Positions 1 through 11,347 of a DNA stretch of 64,000 nt are shown in pieces. The notes under the pieces are model-generated. The model was not told the DNA's origin and did not search any database. It was given only the letters and a program-made list of their open reading frames with translations. Source of the stretch: Patagioenas fasciata (Eukaryota; Chordata; Aves; Columbiformes; Columbidae). Each line of letters starts with the position of its first letter. Within the stretch, counting starts at the first letter, position 1. The position numbers and the translations under genes were made by a program. The stretch lies in assembly GCF_037038585.1 (NCBI RefSeq), contig NC_092520.1:16127001-16191000 (forward strand), in the 5' to 3' direction.

Positions 1-80
1 CCTACTTGAGCAGGGGGATGGGACCAGATGACCTCAACGAGTCCCTTCTAACCTCAGCCATTCTGTGATTCTGTGAATCT
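1..80 (+). repeat. CR1 LINE 3' end, cut by the window edge
   Basis: The segment ends in the CR1 signature in which a CCTTCTAACCTC-type stretch is followed by the octamer-like tail ATTCTGTGATTCTGTG. Orientation is + (tail at the right). It sits in a CEP126 intron. Only the extreme 3' end is in the window. Confidence 0.8.
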
Positions 81-140
81 AATCAACCATGTGAACTATT
101 ACATGTTTTCTGGATGGCACAAAATACTGTTCAAGGTCAG

Positions 141-234
141 GCAGGATGAGGCATCCTGATCTAGTTGAAGTGGGGGTTGGACTAGGTGACCTTTAATTGT
201 CTATTCCAACCCAAACTATTTTATGATTCTATGT
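141..234 (+). repeat. CR1 LINE 3' end, diverged
   Basis: GATCTAGTTGAAG, GTTGGACTAGGTGACC and TTCCAACCCAAACTATT are degraded CR1 3' end landmarks, followed by the tail ATTTTATGATTCTATG. Its tail differs from that of the neighbouring fragment at 1-80, so the two belong to different CR1 subfamilies or insertions. Confidence 0.75.
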
Positions 235-758
235 GATATTCTTAATAAATGTTGAATCCTTTAAGGTATAAGATAAAGCATATTGGCAACAGACATTTAC
301 TGTGTTGGACAATTAGACTTTGGGATTATTCTCTAAATGCAACTGATTTTCTAAAACATTATTTTTGGGCACATTATTTAGTATTTACTCTATCATAGTT
401 CACTGCCTGTTCATTCTCCTTCTCACTTTGTAAGACCACCTTGTATCTTTGTACAGGTCCCTTTATTAACTGGGATTCAAAGTGCGGCTTCACTTAACCT
501 GCCTATAAATGTCTACATACAATCTACATCTGGATTTTGTAGTCCTACCCTAACATGAAATTAAATATTACTTAGAAGTGCCAGTTTTTCTCTTTTCAAT
601 ATAATAAAATAGATTTAGCGTGATCAAATGTAAGGATACACAAGGTAACCATTTAAATTTGGACAGAGAAATTTGCTCACCATTACTGGGTTTGGAATTA
701 GCAGCTTTATCATGTTTTCACACATTTTTGGTTTATTTTTGGATGCATCTCATTTAAG

Positions 759-877
759 GTGTTGTTCCTGTTACAAGACAAAAGCAGGTTTTTGACGGTG
801 TTGAAAATGAACACGTTTCGGAACACAGAAGGCAAATTGTAGCCTCTAAAAGATGGAAGCCTAGTAATCATACACAG
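759..877 (+). CDS. CEP126: CEP126 internal coding exon (first one in the window)
   Basis: The acceptor is CATTTAAG just before 759 and the donor is CACAG|GTAAAT at 877/878. The exon is 119 nt: two bases completing a split codon, then 39 codons. It reads VVPVTRQKQVFDG near the start and SKRWKPSNHTQ at the end. The translation is polar and basic with no stop in this frame. It ends in phase 0, which fits the next exon. It contains no 60-codon open frame, so a simple length filter misses it. Confidence 0.8.
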
Positions 878-3800
878 GTAAATATTAAATACTATTTTAA
901 AAAAATAATAAGAGCTTATTTATCCTCAAAACTGAGAGTTGCAAGAATATAGATTTTTTTCCAATATCACTATATTTTGAATAAATGTGCTTAGTCACCT
1001 TGCTATTACCACTAATAAAATACTAAAAGCAACTATACTACATCTACTGTATTAGTATACACTTGAAAACATTTAGTAATATGAAATAATAAATGAATAT
1101 GTTCAGGAAGTAGTATAGTTACCTTAAATTACACTTAAAATATTTTTACAATGTTTTTGATAGAACTTATTATGTACTGTCCAGCTGAATCCGGTCCAAT
1201 CTGCATTTGATCCAGTACAAAATATGAAAAACACCTTTCAGTCTGATGAAGGTACCGTAACACATCTCATTTCAGTTCTTTGTTACACAAAAATTAGTGA
1301 CATAAGAAACCCACTGTATAATGTAATTTGTCTCTTTTGGCGTCAGTGATTCTAAGCAAGAAAGCATAGTTTGTTGTGTAGACCTATTTTTTTTTAGTTA
1401 AAAGAAAGGTATGAGATACAGCATCATGTGTTATGATATTGGTGGGTTTATAAATGCATTACAACATATAGTCAAGTTTCATTCCATTCCTGTTTGTGTT
1501 TTTGTATCATGGATGATATAGACAGGTATTTACAAAGTCAGTAGAACTTGCTCTGTAGGACCTTGCAACTCTAAGATGCGTTAGTGATCTTAAAATTATG
1601 TCATTTTCTAACGTGAATTTCTTGAGTTTGTCACGTTTTTGATCTTTTAATGTGATTTTTTTTGTGTTTCACTGACTTACAATAATGGCAGCAAGCAGCA
1701 TATTTAAACGTCATGACCTCTTCTCATTTGAAGTTCCCCCTGCCATCTCTTGGGTTTCAGAGAGCACTGTTCCGGTGCTCAGGGCAGGAGAAGCGGTGAG
1801 AACGGGCGCTGCAGCAGCTGAGATCCCCGCAGCCCGGGGAGGGGAGCGGCAGCCAGCCCGCCCGCCCCTGCCCAGCCCCGCTCCCTGCCCAGACATCAGG
1901 GCGCTTTCCATACAAGAAGAGAAGATTATCCAGTCTCTGGACCGGCTCAATCAAAGGCTGCAAAGTAAGTTTGATAACCGATCGGATCCTACATCAAGTG
2001 ATGAAGTAACTTTACATTTTGTTGTCATGGATTGATTTGGATTTAAACCACGAATCCTGTGTTAGAAATATGTTCTCATTTTTCTTTACTAAATGTAGCA
2101 AAAAGATCAAAATCGTGAAACCTGTCTTGGAGTCAAGGAAATTATTTTAGAATAATGGGGGATTTGCCTTGGTCAAAAAAATCATTCAAACTATAACTGC
2201 AGGACACCTTCACAAACTGTCTCAGCCCAACTGTAGCTGTTGTTTCTAACATATGTTTGTCAAAACTGTTCTTTAAAGTGTACAGATACAGATGTATCAG
2301 CCTCACTTAGGAATCTGTTCCAGTGTTTATCCATCTTAATATTTTGCAGTTATTTTTGCAAATAATTACTCTTTATATTATACACCATATATTTTTGTAT
2401 ATTTAACCCTCTATAATGAATGGTTTTTCATTTCCTTCTAGTCATTTAGGATGTTCCTCTTCCCTATGAATTCTTACAGATCACAGGTACGGTTCTGAGG
2501 TTGCTGCAGCCAAATCTGAATGTTTATGTGAATATATCTCTTGCACAACCATTTAAAAAATGTCAGACTCACCTGAGCATTCTCTAACCTGTTCTTTCTC
2601 TATGCCAGGCTGATTTCTTATCTGCTTTATACTGGTGCTTTTTAGGTGAGCTGTCCCATCACAGTTGACATTTTATTAGAAAATGTGGAGAAGAAGTCTA
2701 TACTTGTTCTTGATAACTTTTTCTCTCCAATGATTAGGTAGCCAGCACTTTCATTCGTCATCCTGTTGTAACTGAAACACTTGTAGAACAAACTTACTTT
2801 TGGGGTCTCTTGCTCCCTATCTAATGGTTAGCATTTGCTTTGACCTACATGATAATACAGGTATTTCAGAAGAATTCTCATTAGTTTGATATTTGCCTTT
2901 GGTGTGCTCCGTCCTTTATTTGAAACCAGTGGGGACCTTGTGCCTTAGTCCCTGTGGTCTCTTCACTGGACTGCTTGCCTTTCCATATTATTGGAGTAAC
3001 TTCTGCTTGCCATTTTTCCTCTTTATGGAACTGCCGGCTCTCCTGAATTTTATGTTTTCCTTGTACTTTTTTCATATAAAATTTTACATGCCAATTATTG
3101 GAGTTATTAGAGTCTGCTCTCTTGAAGTCCATTGATTTTATTTTATTATACTACTTCTTTTCCTTGTGGACTGCACCATTTCATGGTCAGGTTACCCAAG
3201 TTTGCCTCCCTGTTGACTGGAATCAAACTAAACCAGGGCTTATTAAGCTCCTGAACACTATCCATACATTTCTCCATCAATGTCGGATTGCTTGACTTTG
3301 AGGAGAAAGGCTTTGGTTTCCTGTAAACTGCAACAGCAGAATGAAAGTTCTTTGGAACTTCTTAGAAACTTTCTGCAGTTATAGCTTGCATTTGCTGCTC
3401 CCATCAAACAATGGTTCAAAATTTCGTTACATCATACTTCATGGATATTGCTTCCAGGCAAATACAAGTGAAGAATTCTGTCTTTTGTCAGAGAAACATT
3501 TTAGTATGATGTGCTTGGGTTAAGAATGTAGGTATGAAAAGAGGAATGCAAGAAAATAGAAGATAAATAGCAGCGAAATAATAAAGAAATAGAGGCAAAG
3601 GTAAATGCAGGAACAGAACTGGCAGCAAGAAAGCTGAAGTTTGCAAAGTGTGAAAAGGAAAACTATGGCAACCAGTGACAGAACCCAAGGGAATGGCAGG
3701 GAGATGTGCCAGGGGAGGTTTAGGTTGGACATTAGGAAAAGGTTCTTCACCCAGAGGGTGCTGGACACTGGAACAGGCTCCCCAGGGAGGTATCACGGCC

Positions 3801-5450
3801 CCAAGCCTGACAGTGTTCAAGAAGAGAATGGACAACACCCTCAGACACATGGTGTGAACTGTGGGGTTGTCATGTGCAGGGACAGGAGTTGGACTCCATG
3901 ATCCTCGTGGATCCCTTCCAACTCAGGACATTCTGTGATTCTGTGAAAACTGTAAGAAAATTACATAAGGAATATGATAGAAACAATGAAAGAATAATAG
4001 GGGTTAACTTACTGTAAATGAAGTAACTGAAAATTAATGTACTATATATATGTATCTTAGGAATTTAATTAGCTTACCTAATTATTTGGAGATTAAAATT
4101 GGTAATAAGAAGCTGTGAAATTTTACAGGTAGACTTATAGGACATGTAATAAGTACATGTAAGTATGTACCTGTAAGTAAGTAAGTAAAGTGTTTTAAGT
4201 ACTTACATGTCATGTATGTACATTGTTTTCTTTAAACGTGACCTTTCCAACCCCTTTTTTTGGCTTTGTTTTCACGTGTTACCAAATGAAGAGACTGAAG
4301 CTGTGTACCTTCACAGCGATCTTTTGAGTAAATAACAGCTGGTCACTAACTGGTCTAAGTCTGGAAAAATTTTGTTGCCAGCCTAGAGTAGCTGCCATTG
4401 TTTTCTCTAGCTTTATATTTCTTTACTGACACTAATTTTTTGTTTAGATAATAATATCTAGCTGCAAATTTTAAAAATACAGATCCAGCATATACTTCAG
4501 CAGCTGTTGGTAGGGTAAAAAAGAACAGTGCTATTAAAGTACATTTCCACAATCTTTGGGAAGTTTTGCATTGAATATTTGTCTGTGAAATGTATTTCTA
4601 TTGTAGTATTTGTTTTACATAATGTTTATGAGGTACTTTCATGCTAATTTTAGATGTTGAAGAAGCCATTACCAGAAACCCATCTGCTTCAAACGTTTTG
4701 CAGAATATCACCCCTTTAGTAAGTATCTACTTTAAATATGTTCAGCTTTAATTCCTACAAACTGACCTTATGGCTTATTTTCTAGTAAATATATGATTGA
4801 AAATATTGACATCAATCTGCTCAACTGGCTTGCCAGATTTTTCGGGTTTCTATTTATGTAAAAAAAATACACATATGAACTTTATAGTACTGTAAACAGG
4901 CTTTAACAGTCTATACCAGACTGCCTCATCCTCTGGCTTCATTTTCCTTTTGGAATCTTGAGACCCTCTCAAAATCCAGGAAGTTCCAAGAACTTTTAAG
5001 GAACAGCAGTTTAGCGGGGTCCATTGGAACTATATCTGGGATTTCATCAAATCTTCTGCTATGAGAAATGATGGGACGAAAAACTTTTACTTCACCAAGA
5101 GAACAACCTGCTTCAGGTCTCCAGTTTCAGAGAACCCAAACAAAGTATGGCTGTTCACTCAGTAACTCATGTGAATGACATTGTACCCTGTCATACCAAC
5201 CTCTAAATCCAAGTGAAGGAGCGCAGTTGTTTATATAAGGGAAAACAGTTCACATGATAACATAAAATGATGTTTCTTGAATATTATACATAATCACATT
5301 TCTGTTTATATGCATGTATATCTCATTATTCTCTATTTTTTATAGAGTATTCAGCAATGTATATCCCCCTCTTTAGTGAACACAATACCCTCACAGCAGC
5401 ACCAGAATGCCTTGGCCAGCAATCGACTGCAGTTGTACAGGAGATACTGA
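759..5450 (+). CDS. CEP126: CEP126 (KIAA1377), 3' part of the spliced coding sequence
   Basis: Span of the last five coding exons: 759-877, 1185-1251, 1761-1964, 4654-4718 and 5346-5450. Every intron has GT-AG ends and the phases chain without a break (0, 1, 1, 0), leaving one open frame that stops at TGA 5448-5450. CEP126 is a centrosomal and basal-body protein that organises microtubules and supports primary cilium formation. The visible part is the C-terminal tail: a basic, polar stretch (EHRRQIVASKRWKP), then a short amphipathic coiled-coil-like helix (EEKIIQSLDRLNQRLQ) and the end RLQLYRRY. The upstream exons, including the bulk of the protein, lie outside the window. The assignment rests on recognising the C-terminal sequence and on synteny with CFAP300 and YAP1 downstream on the same strand. 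I could not run an alignment. Confidence 0.85.
1185..1251 (+). CDS. CEP126: CEP126 internal coding exon, 67 nt
   Basis: The acceptor is TACTGTCCAG before 1185 and the donor is GAAG|GTACCG at 1251/1252. It starts in phase 0 and ends in phase 1 (22 codons plus one base). It reads LNPVQSAFDPVQNMKNTF followed by QSDE. The leftover G joins AG of the next exon to make a Glu codon. The donor is weaker than consensus, but the phase match on both sides supports the exon. Confidence 0.75.
1761..1964 (+). CDS. CEP126: CEP126 coding exon with coiled-coil end and GC-rich middle
   Basis: The acceptor is TTGGGTTTCAG before 1761 and the donor is CTGCAAA|GTAAGT at 1964/1965. The frame enters in phase 1 from the 1185-1251 exon and leaves in phase 1. 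The beginning reads ESTVPVLRAGEAV. The middle (about 1796-1892) is much more GC-rich than its surroundings and codes for an Ala/Arg/Pro-rich stretch. The end is DIRALSIQEEKIIQSLDRL, a helix with coiled-coil character typical of the CEP126 C-terminus. The GC-rich middle is flanked by splice-like dinucleotides and is discussed in the findings. Confidence 0.75.
3664..3948 (+). repeat. CR1 LINE 3' fragment, about 285 bp
   Basis: Contains the CR1 ORF2 end and 3' UTR landmarks: GGGAGATGTGCCAGGGGAGG, TTAGGAAAAGGTTCTTCACC, GAACAGGCTCCCCAGGGAGG, then GGAGTTGGACTCCATGATCC and a tail ATTCTGTGATTCTGTG at about 3931-3946. Orientation is +. It lies in the long CEP126 intron 1965-4653. Open frames on both strands across it are remnants or shadows of CR1 ORF2. 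Confidence 0.9.
4155..4210. repeat. short perfect inverted repeat
   Basis: ACATGTAAGTA at 4155-4165 is the exact reverse complement of TACTTACATGT at 4200-4210, giving an 11-bp stem with a 34-nt loop made largely of (GTAA)n. It is intronic in CEP126 and most likely a microsatellite by-product. Confidence 0.6.
4654..4718 (+). CDS. CEP126: CEP126 penultimate coding exon
   Basis: The acceptor is GCTAATTTTAG before 4654 and the donor is CCTTTA|GTAAGT at 4718/4719. It is 65 nt: two bases completing Asn, then 21 codons reading VEEAITRNPSASNVL and QNITPL. It continues the short helix begun in the previous exon and leaves in phase 0. Confidence 0.8.
5346..5450 (+). CDS. CEP126: CEP126 last coding exon with stop
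   Basis: The acceptor is TTTTTTATAG before 5346. It enters in phase 0 and gives 34 codons plus TGA at 5448-5450. It starts SIQQCISPSLVNTIPSQQ and ends SNRLQLYRRY. The 3' UTR follows directly. Confidence 0.82.
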   Translation, partial: SIQQCISPSLVNTIPSQQHQNALASNRLQLYRRY

Positions 5451-5720
5451 CATTGTCTGCTCCAGGATATTGCAACTTTACGTACTTTCTATGTAATGTG
5501 TATACTATTTGACATTATAAAACTAGCAACAAACTAAAGATGAAAGCAGTAGCTCAGATAATGAATGTTGATTGACTGGTAAGCATCTTTGGGATAGCGA
5601 AGTCTATTTTTTATGCAATGTATTGTAAAATTTCAAGAATTAAAATACTTCACATTTTTAGTGTTTGTGTTGGTTGTGTAAATCTCCTGTACCCATAATT
5701 AAAGTGAAAGGAAAAAAAAT
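5451..5720 (+). promoter_or_regulatory. CEP126: CEP126 3' UTR with likely poly(A) signals
   Basis: There is no canonical AATAAA. The common variant ATTAAA occurs at 5639-5644 and is followed within 15-40 nt by a GT-rich stretch (about 5660-5680) that resembles a downstream element. A second ATTAAA lies at 5698-5703. The first is the more convincing end, giving a 3' UTR of about 200 nt. This is inference from motif spacing only. Confidence 0.5.
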
Positions 5721-8700
5721 ATATATTTTGGTGCTTAGATTATATGTAAATTACTTTCCTAACTTCTCTGGTTTTTGAAGATTTACTAATAGATTTTATT
5801 ACAGTTGTAAAAGATATATTTTAAAAGTGATTTAATTATCAGTAAATAATACATGGAGTTTCACTTTTTATATTGATGGCTGTATTACAAATTACTGCAG
5901 ATTGCGTGTTGCCCTTATTCAGTAGCTACATCTGATGGTTCTAAAACTGACTGTGCTCCCAACATCATAGTTCTCCTAACATATGCTCCTGCAGGTCTTG
6001 TTCAGTCTGTTGGAGAATCCTGTTCTCCAGATTCTTCCAAACACATTTATCAACACTTCCATTTAAATAGCAATTCTTCCTCAGCTCTTCACAAAAAGAA
6101 CCCCAGGCAGAAACTGTCAGGAAATGAGAAACAAGGGTGCTTTGGAAGGAAAGGTACAACTCATGGTACGTGGATTGACCGAAGCACATAGGGAAACCTT
6201 TCTAGGTCAATGTCACCTTTAGTTTAAAGCAAGTATTCTGGAAACACAAAATCATAAGCAGCCAGTTAGCTCATCAGAAAAAGCTGGGCTTTGATTTTCC
6301 TGATAGGCTTTACCTTTGTAATCCATATTACCCAATCTCTATATAAAAGGAAGCAAAGTGGGGACAACAGGCCTGGAGATGAGGACTCCATTCCTGTGAT
6401 TAAGATACTCAGATAGAGCCAAATATTCTGCATAAGATCATATATAGTGTAAAAACACGTCTAAGTATCTTTCTACGGTGCTAGATGCACTTGTCTTTGC
6501 AAGTGTTTATTTTGGAGAGGCAGGCTGGTTTTGGCAGTCTTGGGTTGGCAGACTATACATTGATTCCTTGACTTTAAATTCATCTGTAGTGTGATTAACG
6601 CATCAATACATTTCACAAGTTTGGTGATAAACCTATCTGCATTGTTATGTCAGTTCTAGATTAAAGGCCTTTTCTTAGTTAATTAGCATGATACCTAAAT
6701 CTGTGAATTTAGTTAATTGGTAAGCAGTGGTAACTTCTTAACTTCTGTCTTTCACTCTTCCTCTGCTATTTTTGTACAAAGGTGATAAACATTAAAACGA
6801 GCTGTAGACGGTGTGTACAATGCACAGAATCAGTAAATAAATCTAAGCTGATAATTAGCTGCAAGAAGCAATAAAAACTATTTACTAAATCTCTGGATAT
6901 TTAACTCTGTATTAGATGACCTGATTTTTCTGTTCATAGCTGTACAGTAAGAATTATGGGGTTAGTCTGGGGATTTAAGCACCATGGTGCTCCCACCAGA
7001 GCTGTGCCTGAATCCCACGCAGCGTTGTTGCTCGTCTTCGCTCAAGTCTATGGGATCTCAGGAGAGCTGTATTTCAGGAGCAGGCTCAGTGCTGCACCAG
7101 TGCAACCATGGGAATTTGCACCCAGAGGGACACTGGCATTTATCTGGACAAAATGCATCTTCCTAGAAGAGGCAATCAAATTATTATTTGACAAAAGTGT
7201 TTTTAAAATTATGTTATTCCCCATCATACCATGATCATCATACCATAATCTTTAGTAAGTGCTGTCATTGCTCAGGAGGGAACCAGCCTGTAAAAAGGAG
7301 AGAAGAAGAAAATGTGCCTGTCATAATGATGAGCACTTCATCAGGGGATTAGAGCTACCTGCTGGTGCCTGGTGTCAGCCAAGATTAAGGTGAGCTACAT
7401 ATGTAGCAAACAGTCAGCAACTGAAATTTCACAAAGGAGGTTTAGGGAAAGATCAATTTTTTTCAAAATGATGTTTTGAAGAACGGAATAACGCTACTTT
7501 TCTCCTCTAGCTGGGCATTGCAGCATGTTTGGAGGAATAATCCGGTAGGCTCAAAGGGCCTGACTTCATTCTGGAGCCTGTGGAGACAAACTGTGTTTAA
7601 ACATCAAAATTGTAGAAAATTTATGTCTTATGATTGCTGTTGCCATCTCTCCTGACAGTGCTGCCAGAAAAGGGGAGGGTTAGCAGCAGTCCATAAGCTT
7701 AGAGGATTCTGATGTGTGTTAGTACTTAGTGAGTCTTTGGTGCTCAAATACATGTAAAATTCCCAGCAAAAGACATTCCTGTATCCTCAGAGCAAATGAA
7801 CAAAGGCCTTCTGAGTTGGAACTCAAAATTGGTTTGCCCTGAAAATACTGAGCCCTTACATCTCTGTTTGTATGCAGTATACTGCGACATTCCAGTATGG
7901 TAAGGATTTAATATTTAAATAGTGACGAGAAGTTTCCCCACAGAGATTAAGAGAGGGGAAAGCAAATAATCCAAATACCAGAGGCCATGGATCAAAACCA
8001 ACCCTGCTCGTCAGCAAGCCAGAGCACCAGCTTAACAAGGTTTCTTCTCCTGTTATTCGGTTTAGGTGGTAAAAGCAAAGACCTTGAGTCAGCTTCCTCT
8101 CTTAATTACATCAAGAGAGGTGCCTGCATTCAGGTTTCTAGGAAAACATTTTCAAATGGGTTATTTGATTTAGGGTTCCAGGCTTCACCTCAAAGACAAT
8201 AACTTGACTCTTTTCACAACAGTACAGTACAGAATTTTTTTAGGTGTCTAAACAGCATGGCTCTCGGATATCAGGAGAGTGCACTACAAGACTGGACCCA
8301 GAGGCAGCTGCAGGATTCTGAGCACTCGTGAGGACCCAAGGGATCCCTTTAGTTGATGGTTATTCTTCAGACTGATGTTTCCAGGCTTTCCTCTTCATCA
8401 CACAGAAATTTAGAACATTTTTTTTTTTTTTAATATCTTAACCTTATTTTTGAAGTATGAAGAGACGTAACTATGTTAAAATCAACAAGTTTGGTTTAGA
8501 CAAGTACATCTTAAAATGTGGGGTTTAGATTTCTTTCAAAAACTCTTCATTCTGCCTACCATTTTTGCTGCTTTTAAAAGAAATTAATCCATATTCTTTC
8601 TACCTTAAAATTTTAGTATGGAAAGAAAACATGAAAAACAGGTTAAAATTATGGTTTCCAGTACAAGCCTAAATGCAAAAGCCCCGCAAAGCTTCTTTCA

Positions 8701-10985
8701 ATATGCACCTATGTGCCTGATTTTCAAATTGACTGAACACCAACAGAGGTGGTTTCAGGTGCTACTGCGCCTCACTGCTTCTGCAGTGACTGACACATAA
8801 ATGGTCCCAAGAAATAACCATGTGTTCTCAGTACATATCCTTCTCCATGTGGCAACATATACTTTAAGCAAAAGGCTAATGGCCAACAGTCACTTGAAGC
8901 TGTGCAAGAGAGCTGGAGCACAAAATGAATTTTTTATTCATAGGACTAAACTTCCACATTTCAAGAAAGCAAATATGTTCCTCTTCGTGGAAGGAAATTT
9001 GCTGTTGCTTTACACTCAGCTTCCTTCTTAGTTTAATTGGCTACTTGAGCTGCAACACTGAGTAAATTGGCCCATCTATAAACCATGGATGGATAAGAGA
9101 AATTATTTTTTTATAATATTTTACTTATATTACTGCAGTGCCCTGGTAAACATGTTGTGAGGAACACTGAACAAACCCAAGGCCTGCAAACAAGCAGTAA
9201 GGCTCCAGGGCCAAACGAAGGCAAGACTTCAGCATGAGATGGCATCTCCACAACCCCTCTGTGGCTGTATGGGGTGTGTAGTGACAAACCCATTCCAGCT
9301 GTACTCAGGAAAAGCCACAATAGTGGTGTAGACACAGCATTGTCTTCAGCCCATCTGCTAATACAAGGCACCAGCCAGGGAGAACATCCCAAGTGGGCTG
9401 CAAACAGCACCGGACCAGAGCCAGAGGAGGCTGTCATTGCCAATGGCCTCCCCAGAGCAGACATGGCCAGGAGAAGGCCGGGAATAGAAGATGGGGGCTG
9501 AGATTGACACAATCTTTACACCCCAACAGAGGTTTGCAGGATGTAAAAGCACCTCTGCCAAGGTCCACCCTGTCCTGCACCTCCTATGCAGCAGCCTCCA
9601 CTGCCAAGGAGAACATTATCTACCTCCACATCAGTGAGGGCACCACAGGCTGACAGGCACCTTTAGGGTGGAGGAGGCAATGGGTCTGAGGCCTCCTGGT
9701 TAGGGTGGGACAGACCCCTGCCCACTGTTGGCACTGGGGCAGCAGGGACAGGCATGAGGGTGCTGTGGGTGGAACTTCAGCCCCATGGAGACTCTGCAAT
9801 GTCCTCAGTGCCAGTGGGGACAGGCGGGGAGACAGGGCCTGCTGGGCTACAGCTGGAGCTGCCACAGTAGCCCAGGGTTTCTGAGCAAGACTCTGATTCT
9901 CCATCCTCTTCTGGAGCCTTCTGCCAGCCAGGGTCCTTGCCTGTGCTGGTTGACAGAGTCTTGGTGGTGAGAACTGCAGCGGTAATGGAAGGGAAGAGCA
10001 GGACAGGGAGATACCAGAGACCTTCCTCTTCCAGGCACTGCTCATTGCCAGTTTGCTTTCATGGGGAAAAGTATTTTCTGTAGGTACCGGATTCATAGGA
10101 AAACAGAACTGCAGCCTTCTGAAGGGATGAAAGCCCTTGCAGCACCGCTATTGACAGCTGTACTCCATGTTTCAAACATTCTGAACACTATGTTTTGCAG
10201 CCAAAAAGGGCACAAGTAAACCTTTACTTCATGACAGTGTTTGGGGGCAGCCAACTTTTGTGTAAAATTACAGCAGTGGGCACGTACGTTCTGTATAACC
10301 ACCAGCTACTGGGACTGAGGGCACCTCAAAGCATTTGGGACTAAAAGACGCCCCTGAAATCCGTATTAGGCCAGTATATAGTACACAAGTCTTGAGTTGT
10401 GTGACAGAAGCCATGGTAAAACTCCTACTGAGGAAAACCTGATCAATGCTGTCAAATTCTGAAGACAAAACAGGAATGACAATGCACATTAGAAAAATCA
10501 GCAACATATGGGCAAAGCGAATACAGGGAGCAACATCTAAAATGTGGCTGTTGGTGGTGGGAATTATCAGACTCAGTTGTCATCAAATACACTGAAATAC
10601 TTAAATCTGCTTGATCAAGTAGACGGAAGGTTCCATAACCTTTAATCATCCTCATCATACTATCCATAATAGTCTGGCTCATAAGTATTCCTGCTCTAAC
10701 ACCACTACTTTTCTGAGAAAGAATTCACCCAGAGTGAATTTGACCCCATATAACTAAAGATGACTCCACAATGGTCTTGGAATTGTATTTCAAATAGTAG
10801 CTGCAGGATTCCTTCAATATTGAATATAAATCCTAAGCCAGCAACAATGGTGGCAATGATCCAGGTGACAGAAGTGGCCATGGGTGCACAAATCTACATA
10901 TATAGTCTCTATGATTGGTAATATTAACTTTGTTTAGAGAAGGAAGGAATTGTTCAACATTTTTGTTTAATCTGTAACCAATAGT
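5721..10985. other. CEP126-CFAP300 intergenic region, first part
   Basis: AT-rich unique sequence with no exon I can assign. Open frames here are 60-160 codons, have no recognised domain, and most begin at arbitrary starts. About 9110-10090 is clearly more GC-rich and is listed separately. I see no tRNA, no CR1 fragment and no strong promoter in the rest. Confidence 0.6.
9111..10096 (-). other. GC-richer patch with two open frames on the minus strand, unassigned
   Basis: Two minus-strand open frames (9111-9512, 133 codons; 9620-10096, 158 codons) lie in a patch with noticeably higher GC than its flanks. Their translations are rich in Ser, Pro, Leu and Cys with no domain or motif I recognise. 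Frames on the opposite strand overlap them, which is what a stop-poor GC-rich stretch gives by chance. No splice structure links them. It could be an old decayed repeat or pseudogene, or simply a local isochore fluctuation. I do not call a gene. Confidence 0.3.
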
Positions 10986-11003
10986 TCATGCTCTTCCAGT
11001 GGC

Positions 11004-11347
11004 AGAAAAAAAAAAGGAAAAGAAAGAAAAAGAAAAAGAAAAAGAAAAAGAAAAAGAAAAAGAAAAAGAAAAAGAAAAAGAAAAAGAAAAAGAAAAAGAA
11101 AAAGAAAAAGAAAAAGAAAAAGAAGGAAAAAAGAAAAAAGGGGAAAAAAGAAAAAAGGGGAAAAAAGAAAAAAGGAAAAGAAAAAGAAAAAGAAAAGAGA
11201 AAGAGAGAGAGAGAAATAGAAAGAGAGAAAGAGAGAAAGAAAAAGAGGAAGGAAAAGGAAAAGGAAAAGGAAAAGGAAAAGGAAAAGGAAAAGGAAAAGG
11301 AAAAGGAAAAGGAAAAGGAAAAGGAAAAGGAAAAGGAAAAGGAAAGA
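11004..11347 (+). repeat. 344-nt polypurine tract (hexamer and 17-mer repeats)
   Basis: All bases are A or G on the + strand except one T at 11217. It has three blocks: (AAAAAG)n at about 11026-11122; a 17-nt unit AAAAAAGAAAAAAGGGG at 11127-11143 and 11144-11160 with a partial third copy at 11161-11175; a GA-rich bridge; then (GGAAAA)n at about 11249-11345. The Lys/Glu and Phe/Ser-rich frames read across it are artefacts of the repeat. Confidence 0.97.

Noticed and set aside
3488-3850. 120-codon minus-strand frame
   Set aside because: It runs partly antisense through a CR1 fragment and has no domain.
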